64,000 bases of DNA from the NCBI GenBank assembly GCA_030490835.1, contig CM059973.1, forward strand, positions 55,308,008 through 55,372,007. The letters run 5' to 3'. Position 1 is the first letter of the stretch. The number at the start of each line of letters is the position of its first letter. Positions 46,632 through 56,865 of the stretch are shown here, piece after piece. A program made the position numbers and the translations under genes. The DNA is from Annona cherimola. Lineage: Eukaryota > Streptophyta > Magnoliopsida > Magnoliales > Annonaceae. The notes under the pieces were generated by a model that did not search any database, was not told the DNA's origin, and saw nothing but the letters and a program-made list of their open reading frames with translations.

Positions 46632-47337
46632 GAAGTCCATTTTACCTAAATTGTAATCGAGCGGGTTGAACCATAAAACCACCACATGTGAACTAATCAT
46701 TACTATAATTACATCATGATATATACATCATACATTTCTAAATTATTTACAAGCAAAGAACATACTAATTTTTCTATATCTCGCATCGTTAGCAACCAAA
46801 ATTTGAAAATTCATCCAAAAACATAAAAAATTATTATAAATCAATTGAGGCCTCATATCTATGCTCCTTTTATTTTAAAAATAAAAATACAAAAATTAAA
46901 ATTTATCAAAATTCACAAAGAGTGTGATATAGGTACAAATCACACTTCTATAAAAAATAAAATATAATTTTTTGATTGCTCTGTAGATCGATCAATTTAT
47001 AGGTGGCCATATGTGACCTAATCATCATTATAATTGCACTCTATGTTTTCCTATTTTATTTTCTTCAAACCTTGAAACTTTTTAAAGAAGAAAATTTGAA
47101 AATATTTTATTTGTTATTATTACAAATAAAAAGGTATTGATACATGTTCTAACACATGTATCCATACTTTTTAAAACAAATCGATAGGGATTGGAATTTG
47201 GTTAGTTTTGGACCTTAAATCATCTCTAAGGAGAGTGAAACGAGGTGGACTCAAGTTTTACATAGAAAAGAGTGACATGTAAATATGAGGTCACTAAAAG
47301 CCATGCGGCTAATCCACACTAAAGTTCTACTATTAGT
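46632..47337. other. Unassigned AT-rich intergenic DNA
   Basis: I see no gene, repeat border or RNA gene. Confidence 0.5.
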
Positions 47338-47445
47338 CAATGTTGTCAAAATTGAACTAATTAATGAACTAGACAAGGAATTGGTTCTTGTCCAACTAGT
47401 TAAACCATTCTTCAAAACTAGATTGAACCTGTGTATTAGTATGAT
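47338..47445 (+). repeat. Decayed copy of the AACCGG-type repeat
   Basis: CAATGTTGTCAAAATTGAAC...TTAAACCATTCTTCAAAACT follows the same order as GTGTTGTCAGAACCGGAC...TTAAACCATTCGAACCGTCA at 48127, with most C/G positions changed to A/T. Confidence 0.5.
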
Positions 47446-48126
47446 ATATCATAGATTGGTAAGATAGAGCCTTAAAATTTTAGATATAAAAAATAGTGGA
47501 ATAATTGATATTGCGATCATAACTCATGATAGCAATGGATTTACTAAATGAAAATTTTCAAACCTACAAAATTAATTTACACAATTGCAGGTGAAAGAAA
47601 ATTTTAACAAAAAACCGAACCACCATAGAAAAAAATGACAATAACGTGACTGTCTGAGACCAATGGAGCCTGCAAAATGAATCACCGTCTCAAAGCTTAA
47701 AGAAGGCAAATGGTGATGAAGTAAAAAGGAAAGGCGGAGGAAATCACGGGCAGGCATGTAAGATGCTATAGATCATTCAGTTCTCTGGGTTTCTCCTCTC
47801 CGCAGCAATGCTCGTGATCGTCTGGTCACTATCGTTGTAGTCTTTCCCACCAGTGGAGGCGATTTAATCCTTTCATCTTGACGGCTACCTCCGGTTCCCC
47901 ACCGCCAATCACTTCTCCTTCAAGAAAGCCTGACCATTTCGCAATGCCGAAGAATGCGGCTAGGCGTTCGACGGAAAGGCGACTCAATTGTGGCCGTACA
48001 TTCCACGTTGCGCAGCTCCTCCTCCTCCTCTTAGTTGCCCATAACCGTCCTCCTTGCCGTTGATCTGTTAATGGCCAAAGATTTCCTTACACCATAACCT
48101 TCCCCACTTCCTGCTTCTCTGTATCA
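47446..48126. other. Unassigned; GC content rises from about 47760
   Basis: 47760-48065 is much richer in G and C than the DNA to its left (GGCGGAGGAAATC, GCTCCTCCTCCTCCTC) and may be a gene or transposon fragment. The open frame at 47878-48063 lacks an ATG at its start and has no domain. Confidence 0.35.
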
Positions 48127-48320
48127 GTGTTGTCAGAACCGGACTGGACCGAGCGGTCGAACCAGTCCAACCGGGAACAGGGCATTGTGGGAACCGGCCC
48201 AATGCCCGGTTCGATTACATATGGTTCGGTTGAATTACATTAAACCATTCGAACCGTCAAACCGGCGGTTGAACCGGACATCCCGGTTGGACCGAATACG
48301 ACTGGTTCGACGCATATTAA
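48127..48320 (+). repeat. AACCGG-rich repeat
   Basis: Dense AACCGG/CCGGTT words (GAACCGGACTGGACCGAG, GGTTGAACCGGACATCCCGG, GTTCGAACC-like). Repeats of this wording are scattered through many plant genomes. The class is uncertain. Confidence 0.55.
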
Positions 48321-48711
48321 AAAAAATAAAAAAATCAGTTGCTGTCGTCGACGTCGAGCACGAGAGCCCCAAATCGACGACCCCCCAAATCGAAGCCTTG
48401 CTGCCCTAGCTCATCGTCTTCTTCCTCTCGTCCGATCGGCGATGAGAGTCACGATACTATGCCATCTCTGCCTCCTTTCCATCCACCTTCTTCTTCCGTC
48501 ATTTCCATTCCCGAGATCCCACCTAAAAGCCTCAAACAACCCTAGCTCTGCCTCTTTTCCATTTTCGTCTCCATAATTTTCAGCAAAATTTGGAAGATTT
48601 GGTCGTTGATTTTCACCTCACCTCACCTATTTTGTCTGCTTGCAGCCCGTTCGCACGACGACGCTCGCTACCTCGCTCGCCCAATCGCAGGCCGCCCGCC
48701 GCTGCCTCTCT
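48321..48711 (+). other. Unassigned GC-richer sequence
   Basis: CT- and CG-rich on the plus strand (GTCGTCGACGTCGAGCACG, TTCTTCCTCTCGTCCG), resembling a leader or exon of unknown origin. A TTGCAGCCCG junction at 48644 precedes the minisatellite. No domain in any frame. Confidence 0.35.
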
Positions 48712-48847
48712 CGCCCGTTCGCACGACGCCGGCCGTTGCTTCTCTCGTCCGTTCGCACGACGCCTGCCGCTGCCTCTCTCGCCCGTTCGCACGACGCCCG
48801 CCGCTGCCTCTCTCGCTCGTTCACACGACGCCCACCGCTGCCTCTAT
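48712..48847 (+). repeat. 34-bp GC-rich minisatellite, four units
   Basis: Units start at 48712, 48746, 48780 and 48814 with CG(C/T)(C/T)CGTTCGCACGACGCC. A diverged unit lies just upstream (48648-48711). The last unit merges into gag of element F at CTCTATTTTGTG, where repeat and gag share a few bases. Confidence 0.9.
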
Positions 48848-49751
48848 TTTGTGCCCTTACTGTTTCCGAATATGATAGAGTATCCTCTTGTTTAACTGCA
48901 AAAGATATATGAGATATATTAACATCTATCTATGAAGGAACTTCTTAAGTCCAAGGGACAAGGAGAAATATTTTGATTGAAGAATTGGAAAACTTTAAAA
49001 TGCTAGAAACAGAAAATATTTCTGAAATGTTTGCTAGATTCTCTAAAATTACTAATACTCTGAAAGGTCTTGGAAAAGCTATTTCCGAATCTGAACAGGT
49101 CATGAAGATCCTAAGAGCTCTACCAGAATCATGGACTCCGAAGATTACTGCAATAGAAGAAGCCAAGGATCTGAACACGTTGAAGCTAGAAGACTTCATT
49201 AGCTCATTAATGTCACATGAGCTAATCAAGAAAAGAAATGAAGATCACCACAAAGGAAAGAGAGCAATTGCGCTAAAAGTCACTCATAACTCGGATGAGT
49301 CCACCTCCTCATCTCACAATGATGATGAAGACATTGCTCTACTAACTCGCAGATTTTGAAAGTTTGTAAGGAAAGAAAAGAACTTCAAAGATTTCAAAGA
49401 GAGACATCAAAAAGAGAAAAAGAAGGAGGTTACAAAATATTATAGACGCGGCGGTATGGGACATACGCAAGCTCAATGTCCTACACCGAAAGAAAGATCA
49501 AAGGATCAACAAGAAAAGAAAGAAAAATATGAAAGTCGAAGATTCAAAAAGCCTAAGGGAAGAGGAATGTACGTGAATGGGGAAACTTCTTCAACAAGTA
49601 GCTCCTCAACTGATGATCTTGAAGCTGCAAATTGCGCAAGAATATGCTGCATGGCGCGGATTGAGCAAGAAGAAACTTTGTTGTGTTTAAACACAATAAA
49701 AGTTTTGGAAGATCAAACCACCTCAAAAAAATGTACAATTAATGAAGAGGT
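48842..49751 (+). pseudogene. gag: Element F gag, part 1
   Basis: One frame throughout, with stops TGA 48910-48912 (Trp of EIWDTL, also TGA in B), TAA 48946-48948 and TGA 49357-49359. The Gag core (NISEMFARFSKITNTLKGLG, LNTLKLEDFISSLMSHEL) is well kept. The first zinc knuckle has lost its first two Cys ligands (YYRRGGMGHTQAQC, about 49438-49481). The frame ends at the element A insertion after TINEEV. Confidence 0.92.
49747..49751. repeat. Left target-site duplication of element A (GAGGT)
   Basis: Matches 60418-60422 exactly. Confidence 0.92.
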
Positions 49752-51420
49752 TGTTGGAAAAAATAGTTAAAACAAAACAAACTGACCATAAGCATAAGTT
49801 TTGATGATTAACAAATTCAAATTTGAGTATGAAATGATTACTAATAATTTTAATGAATGTCTTAAGGAATGAAAATCAGCCAAGTCGATTCCCAAGTCGA
49901 CTCCAGCTTCGACTTAGGGTGAAGTCGATCTCGAAGTCGACTCCACATACGACTTCAACAGGTACCTGATAGACAGAGTTGAAATTGGAAGATGAACATC
50001 CGAAGTCGCAGTCGAAGTCGACTCCACTTGCGACTTGGAAGCCAAGTCGCAGACGAAGTCGACTCCAGTATCGACTTGAAGATACACATTTCCTTCCAGC
50101 GTTGATTTTGGGGACAGAACATCCGAAGTCGCAATCGAAGTCGACTCCACTTGCGACTTGAGGCCAAGTCGCGTATGAAGTCGACCTCAAGATCGACTTG
50201 AGTTTCTCAAGCCCAAGTTAAAGGTTCAAGCTCATTTCAAGATGAAGACAACTCAAGATATGAAGACTAATACAAACTTAAAGCAAAGCAAAGTACATGA
50301 ATTCATTCCAAATCAAAGAAGATTTGACCATACAAGTTTCAAGTTCTCCAAGATTTACAAGGTTTACAAGATTTGAAGCCAATCCAGAACAAAATAATGC
50401 TTCTATTATTGAAGGAAAGAAGCTAAGCAAGTAAGAGGTGAATCAACAAGGATCAAACTGATTTGGCACAAGAAAATAGTCAAGTCGCACCCCAAGTCGA
50501 CTCCAAGATCAACTTGAGGCCAAGTCTGAAGCCAAGTCGACCCAGAACACAGACTTGAAAACTGAAGAACAGTCGAAGTCGCGCACGAAGTCGACTCCAG
50601 CATGCGACTTGGGCGAAGTCGCAAACGAAGTCGACTCCACCTACGACTTGGGGACGTAACGTTCAAATTTTTGAACGTTGGAACCTCTATAACGTTCAAA
50701 ATCTTCCCTCCTCTATATATAGACACTCAAGCAAACGTGGATATATACAAGACAGAGTCTAAAGAGATGAAAGAAGTACAAGCAAGAGTTCTTATTTTCT
50801 TTTCTCTAAATTCAAGTGATCTATACACTTTCAAAGGAAGAACAAGCTTCAAAGTTGCGATTTGCTTCAACGAAACACAATCGGTTGCTCCTACAGATTC
50901 TTCCTCAAGCTGAAACTTGCTACACAACTCAGTAAAGTGTATATCTTCTTTATTTTTACATTATTGATTGTTTTAGTGCTTGGTTTGAGTTTGGTGGTTC
51001 AAACCAAGACATTACAAGTAGAGTTGTGATTGGAGTGTAACTCATCTACTTGTGTTGATTGTATATGCCCCCTAGAGCTAGAATCTAGAAGAGAGCAGAG
51101 GCTCTGGTTGTATATGCCTCCTAGAGCTAGAATCTAGAAGAGAGTGGAGACTCTAGTTGTATTCGTGGAATACATAGTGGAACCCAAGTCACAAGAGGTG
51201 TGAGCTTAGAAGAGTGGAGTAGGGAGGTTGCCCGAACCACTATAAAATCTTGTGTGTTGATTTCTATTTCTGCTCTCTATATTATATTGCATTCCATTTT
51301 GTTTCTTCATAAAGGTGACTAGATTAATCCGGGATAAAGTTTCTGTTTAAGTTTTAAATTTTTATAATACCCAATTCACCCCTCCCCTCTTGGGTAATTG
51401 CCATTAACTCAGGACCAACA
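49752..51420 (+). repeat. 5' LTR of element A (1669 bp)
   Basis: TGTTGGAAAA...GGACCAACA. By my count it holds ten GTCGAC motifs (49890-50645). The 10-bp inverted repeat AACGTTCAAA / TTTGAACGTT is at 50658-50679 and the TATA box TATATATAG at 50714-50722. The GCGCATT palindrome of the other LTRs is absent. Confidence 0.96.
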
Positions 51421-51422
51421 AG

Positions 51423-51434
51423 TGGTATCAGAGC
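51423..51434 (+). other. Primer-binding site, element A (tRNA-Met type)
   Basis: TGGTATCAGAGC, two bases after the LTR end, complementary to plant initiator tRNA-Met. Confidence 0.95.
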
Positions 51435-51468
51435 AGGTCTTTGAGTTAAACCAAAGAGATCTATTGAC

Positions 51469-53277
51469 ATGGTATCCCAATCGACTTCCGTTCCCGCATT
51501 TGCCAAAGGCCAATCATTTACTAGGCCACCATTGTTTGATGGGAACAATTTCGGCTATTGGAAGCTTCGTATGAAGCAACTCATCATGGCTACAGATATG
51601 GATTCATTGATTGCAATCCAAGACGGTGTAACCTTGCCTATTGATGAAAGAGCTTCTAAATGGACCGAAGAGGAAGTAAGAACTGTTAAGAGCAATGCTA
51701 AAGCTATGAACTCACTGTTTTGTGCTCTTACGGTTTCCGAATATGATAGAGTATCCTCTTGTTTAACTGCCAAAGAGATATGGGATACACTAACTTCTAT
51801 CTATGAAGGAACTTCTCAAGTCCAAGGGACGAGGAGAAACATTTTGATTGGAGAATTGGAAAACTTTAGGATGTTAGAAATAGAAAATATTTCTAAAATG
51901 TTTGCTAGATTTTCCAAGATTACTAACGCCTTGAAAGGGCTAGGAAAAGAAATTTCTGAATCTGAGCAGGTTATGAAGATTCTAAGAGCACTATCCGAAT
52001 CATGGACTCCAAAAATCACGGCAATAGAAGAAGCCAAGGATCTTAACACGTTGAAGTTGGAAGATCTTATTAGCTCCTTGATGTCACATGAGCTGATCAA
52101 GAAAAGAAATGAAGATCACCACAAAGGCAAAAGAGTCATTGCCTTGAGAGCCGCACAAGACTCGGACAACACCACCTCATCTTCACAAAATGACGATGAA
52201 ATTGCCTTACTCACAAAACGATTCAGAAAATTTGTAAGGAAAGACAAAAATTTCAGAAACTTTAAAGAAAGAAATTCCAAAGAGAAAAATAAAGAAACAA
52301 CAAAATGTTACCGATGTGGCGGTTCGGGAAACATGCAAGCCCAATGTCCAACGCCCGAGGAAAACAAGGCAAAAGAGCAAAGAAAAGATCAAGGCGACAA
52401 CAAAAGGTTTCAAAGAAACAAAGGAAGAGGCATGTACGTGAATGAAGAAGAATCTACAACAAATAGCTCCTCAAGTGAAGAATGCGAAGCAGATTGCGCA
52501 AGAATTTGTTGCATAGCAAATACCGACATATGCTTTGCAGCCACGGAAACCTTGGAGGATCAAGCTACTTCAACGAACTGCACAAGTAGTCAAGAGGTAA
52601 CCTCCAAACAGAAATCTTTTTCAAATTTTTCTACAAATGAATGTCTTAAATGTGCTGAATTAGAAGAACTTCAACAAGCTTATGATTCACTATATGAAGA
52701 AATAAAGAAATTAGGAAACAAGTTTACAATAAAGAAAAGACAATGTGATACAGTAATAATTGTAAATGGTAAACTTTCTGAAAAATTAGATAAATTAAAA
52801 AATGAAAAGAATACATTAGAAAATGAGTTAGAGAAACTTAAAAACGAAAATGAATCTCTTGCCAAGTTCTCTAATCCAGGAGAAAATGTGAAAATGTTCT
52901 TAAAAATGACAACCCAAACTTGCAAGAAAGGACTTGGATAGAATACATTTGAACAAACAAAGTCTAACGCTCCAAGAAATAATGACAAACCCATTTATAC
53001 TAAACCAAAGATAAATCAAGTAGCTTGGACCAAAAGACCAACTGAGGAACGAATTACCAAGTGGCTCCCTATTTCTAGACTTCTGGGAGCTTGTAACTTT
53101 TGCAACAAGTTAGGACATAAAATCTATCAATGTAAACTAAGAAAACTGCAAAACCTTGGTGCTAAATTAATTTGGATGCCGAAAAGCATTGGGTTTATGG
53201 CTTCAAAGGTAGATCAACTTAAACTCCAAAGGTTAACTAACCCAAACGGACCCATAAAATGGGTACCAAAAGGATGA
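51469..53277 (+). pseudogene. gag: Element A gag, one in-frame stop
   Basis: ATG 51469 (MVSQSTSVPAF), 34 bases after the primer site; 602 codons to TGA 53275-53277. The DUF4219-like start is PPLFDGNNFGYWKLRMKQL and the UBN2-type core follows. The first zinc knuckle starts at C280 but has Asn where the His ligand should be (CYRCGGSGNMQAQC). A Lys/Glu/Asn coiled coil covers about 420-470. TAG at 52939-52941 lies just after it. The second knuckle CNFCNKLGHKIYQC (about 542-555) lies beyond that stop. The 490-residue product before the stop would carry the Gag core and coiled coil only. Confidence 0.95.
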
Positions 53278-53296
53278 ACTCCACTCAACTTAATTT

Positions 53297-56200
53297 TTGC
53301 AGGTTTGTCTTAAAGCTAAGGCCAATAACGTATGGTTTATGGATAGCGGTTGCTCAAGACATATGACAGGAGAAAAAGGACTATTTCACAAGATCAACCC
53401 ATGTGATGAAGGAACAGTAGCTTTCGGAAATAACGAAAAAGGTAAAATAAAAGGTAAAGAAAATGTCTATGGTATTTCAAATGCATGTATTGAAAATGTT
53501 CTATTTGTTTAAGGACTCAAACACAACCTAATGAGCATCAGTCAACTATGCGATAAAGGATATAAAGTTGTATTTGAATCCTCTATATGTAATGTTATTG
53601 ATGATGACTAACACAATATTTAGTGGCAAAAGATATGAAAATGTATATTTGGTTTGCCTTGATGACTTAGAAGGAAAATGTCTAATAGATCCGTGGAAAT
53701 GGCATACAAGACTTGGACGTATAAATATGTCAAATATTAAAATATTATGAAAAAAGAATTTGGTACAAGGCTTACCAAAGCTCAAATATGATAAAGATAA
53801 GATTTGTAAAGCCTGTCAACTATCTAAACAACCAAAAATGTCATTCTCGACCAAACAGGAAATTTCAACAACTAGACCACTTGAATTGCTACATATGGAT
53901 CTTTATGGGCTATCAGACATTTTAACTCTTGGTGGGAAAAAGTATGTGTACGTAATTGTGGATGATTACTCTAGATTTACTTGGATTATACTTTTAGCTA
54001 GCAAAGATGAAGCATTTTCAATGTTTATCTCGTTTTCAAATTTGGTGCAAAATGAAAAACAAAGTTCAATCATTTCCATTAAAAGTGACCATGGTGGTGA
54101 ATTTGAAAATAGTCGATTCATAGAATTTTACAATGAAAAGGGAATTCACCATACATTCTCTGCACCAAAAACTCAACAAAATGGAGTTGTTGAAAGAAAA
54201 AACCGGACAATGCAAGAAATGGCTAGGACCATGCTAAATGAGAGTAAATTGTCCAAGAGATTTTGGGGTGAAGCTGTAAGTACAGCTTGTCATGTATTAA
54301 ACCGAGTTACCATAAGAGCAATATTGAAAAAGACTTCATATGAACTTTGGAAGGGTAGGAAACCAAACATATCATATTTCCATACTTTTGGATGTATTTC
54401 TTATGTGTTAAATAATGGAAAAACAAATCTGGAAAAACTAGATGCCAAAAGCGATGAAGCTATCTTCGTGGGTTATTCATCAAATAGCAAAGCATATAGG
54501 ATTTTCAACAAAAGACATCAAACAATAGAAGAGTCAATACATGTTGTTTTTGATGAATTTAACCAAACTCCGAGAATGGAGGATGAACTAAGTGATGTAG
54601 ATGATAAACAACAAGAACAACAAAAGGAAATCGAGTTCAAGCCAGAAAACTCCATGGAGGAAGAGGTAAGTAAAGATAATGATTCTTACAAACCTCCAAC
54701 TGATTTAAAGTTCAAAAATGCCCATCCAATTGAGCAACTCATTGGAAATGTTTATGAAGGAGTAAAAACTAGGAGATCAAAGCAAAATGTTTGTGGACAA
54801 TATGCATTTGTGTCAAAAATTGAACCAACTACCATTGAACAAGCTCTCAATGATGAAAACTGGGTTATAGAAATGCAAGAAGAGCTAAATCAATTCGAAA
54901 GGAATAATGTATGACATTTAGTTCCTAGACCAAACGATTATACTATTATTGGTACCAAATGGGTATTTAGAAACAAATTGGACGAAAGCGGACTTGTAAT
55001 TAGAAACAAAGCTAGATTAGTAGCCAAAGGGTATTCCCAAGAAGAAGGGATTGATTTTGAAGAATCATATGCACCTGTGGCTAGATTAGAAGCCATACGC
55101 ATCTTACTAGCATTTGCTTCTCACATGAATTTCAAATTGTTTCAAATAGATGTGAAAAGCGCATTTTTGAATGGATACTTGAATGAAGAAGTATATGTTG
55201 AACAACCCCCTGGATTTGAAGAAAAGGATCAATCAAAATATGTTTATAAACTGACCAAAGCATTATATGGACTAAAACAAGCCCCAAAAGCTTGGTATGA
55301 AAGGTTAAATAGATTTTTGATTGATCATGAGTTTCAAAGAGGGAAAGTTGATACTACTTTATTCATCAAATATAAAAGTAAAAATATCTTAATTGTGCAA
55401 ATCTATGTAGATGATATAATATTTGGTGCTACTGATGAAACTTTATGCCAAGAATTTTCTAAGATCATGCAGAGCGAATTTGAAATGAGCATGATAGGAG
55501 AACTAAATTTCTTCCTTGGACTGCAAATCAAGCAACAAAATGAAGGGATATTCTTAAATCAGTCCAAGTACGTCAAAGAAATGCTAAAGAAATTTGGAAT
55601 GCAAACTACTAAAGGAGCAAATACTCCAATGAGTTCAACAATCAAGATCGACACGGACGAAAACGGTAAATGTATCGATCAAAAGCTTTATAGAAGTATG
55701 ATAGGATCATTGTTGTATTTAACTGCTTCTAGACCAGATATTCTGTTTAGTGTTTGTATGTGTTCTAGATTCCAAGCATGTCCTAAACAATCACATTTAT
55801 TGGCTGTAAAAAGAATTTTTAAATATTTGATAAATACTACTAATCTTGGACTATGGTATCCAAAGGGGTCAACATTTGACTTAATTGGCTATTCGGATGC
55901 GGATTTTGCCGGCTACAAAGTAGATAGAAAAAGTACTAGTGGAACCTGTCAATTTCTTGGAAATATGTTGGTTTCATAGTATTCAAGGAAACAAACCAGT
56001 GTTGCTCTACTACTGCAGAAGCCGAATATATAGCCGTCGGAAGCTGTTGTGCCCAACTACTTTGGACGAAACAACAATTGAAAGACTATGGCATAGATTA
56101 CTATAATATTCCTATCAGATGTGATAATATAAGTGTTATATGTTTGACAAAGAACCCTGTATTGCATTCTAGAACCAAGCATATAGATGTAAGACATCAT

Positions 56201-56347
56201 TTTATTCGAGAACATGTTGAAAATCGTGATATTTGTTTGGAATATGTGAAAACTGAGGATCAAATTGCTGACATTTTTACCAAGCCATTAGCAAAGGAAT
56301 CATTTTATAAAATCATAAATGAAATGGGGAGGATTGAATTAAATTAA
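53297..56347 (+). pseudogene. pol: Element A pol: protease, integrase, RT, RNase H, broken
   Basis: Opens without ATG directly after a pyrimidine run and CAG (53300-53302), one frame on from gag. Protease FMDSGCSRHMTG; integrase WHTRLGRIN (second His changed to Arg), KACQLSK, LLHMDLYG, IKSDHGGEFE and [18 protein letters not shown] and YVDD (about 55406-55417); RNase [18 protein letters not shown]. Breaks: TAA 53510-53512, frameshift near 53600, TGA 53748-53750, TGA 54912-54914 (Trp of NVWHL), TAG 55977-55979 (Trp of LVSWFS), one-base loss near 56010. The long middle frame 53760-54911 covers most of integrase. Confidence 0.95.
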
Positions 56348-56865
56348 AGAAAATTATACAGGAAAATCAAATCTGAAAAGGTCAAAATCATAAGTCAAGT
56401 CGACTTCAGTAAAGTCGACTTGGGAAAGTGAAGTCGACTCCGCCTCTAAGGTGAAGTCGACTCTGCGCGCGCAACCGTCCGCCTTCCCCTCTCTTCTTCT
56501 TCTTCTTCCTCCCATTTTCCCGCGCCGTCTCCTCTCTTCCTTCCAGCGTTTCCTCTCTCCTCTCTCCGAAATTCCATCTCTTTCCGGCATTTCCTCTCCG
56601 GCGACTGTCTCTCTCCCTCTCCTTCTCTCCGGTATCTGTCTATCTCTCTCTCTCTTTGTTCTCCGGCAACTGTCTCTGTCTCTCTCCAAGTTCTCCGGCA
56701 ACTGTCTCTCTGCATCTCTTTCTCTCATTTCTCTCTGCCTCAGTCCCTCTCTGCCTCAGTCTCTCTCTGCCTCTCTCTTCCCTATTGCTCTCTTCCTCCT
56801 TCTCTCTTCCTTCTAGCAATCACTCTCCTCTTTGTCTTTCTACCTCTCTAAATTTTAAAAATCCA
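56348..56865 (+). promoter_or_regulatory. pol-ORF3 spacer of element A: AAGTCGACTT cluster and CT-rich leader
   Basis: Four GTCGAC motifs lie between 56396 and 56462, in the same AAGTCGACTT wording as the LTR arrays. Then comes a run of CTCTCTC/CCGGCAACTG repeats to about 56850, including a near-duplicate at 56645-56715. ORF3 starts at 56866. The equivalent spacer of element C is organised the same way. It resembles a U3-like segment plus 5' leader. Confidence 0.55.

Noticed and set aside
48590..48912. Overlapping open frames of 90-101 codons across the minisatellite
   Set aside because: Arg/Pro-rich translation in all three frames comes from the 34-bp GC-rich repeat and runs into gag of F by accident.
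49876..50927. Open frames of 60-106 codons in the A LTRs (also 58873-59924)
   Set aside because: Same reason: repeat-derived frames overlapping on both strands with no domain.
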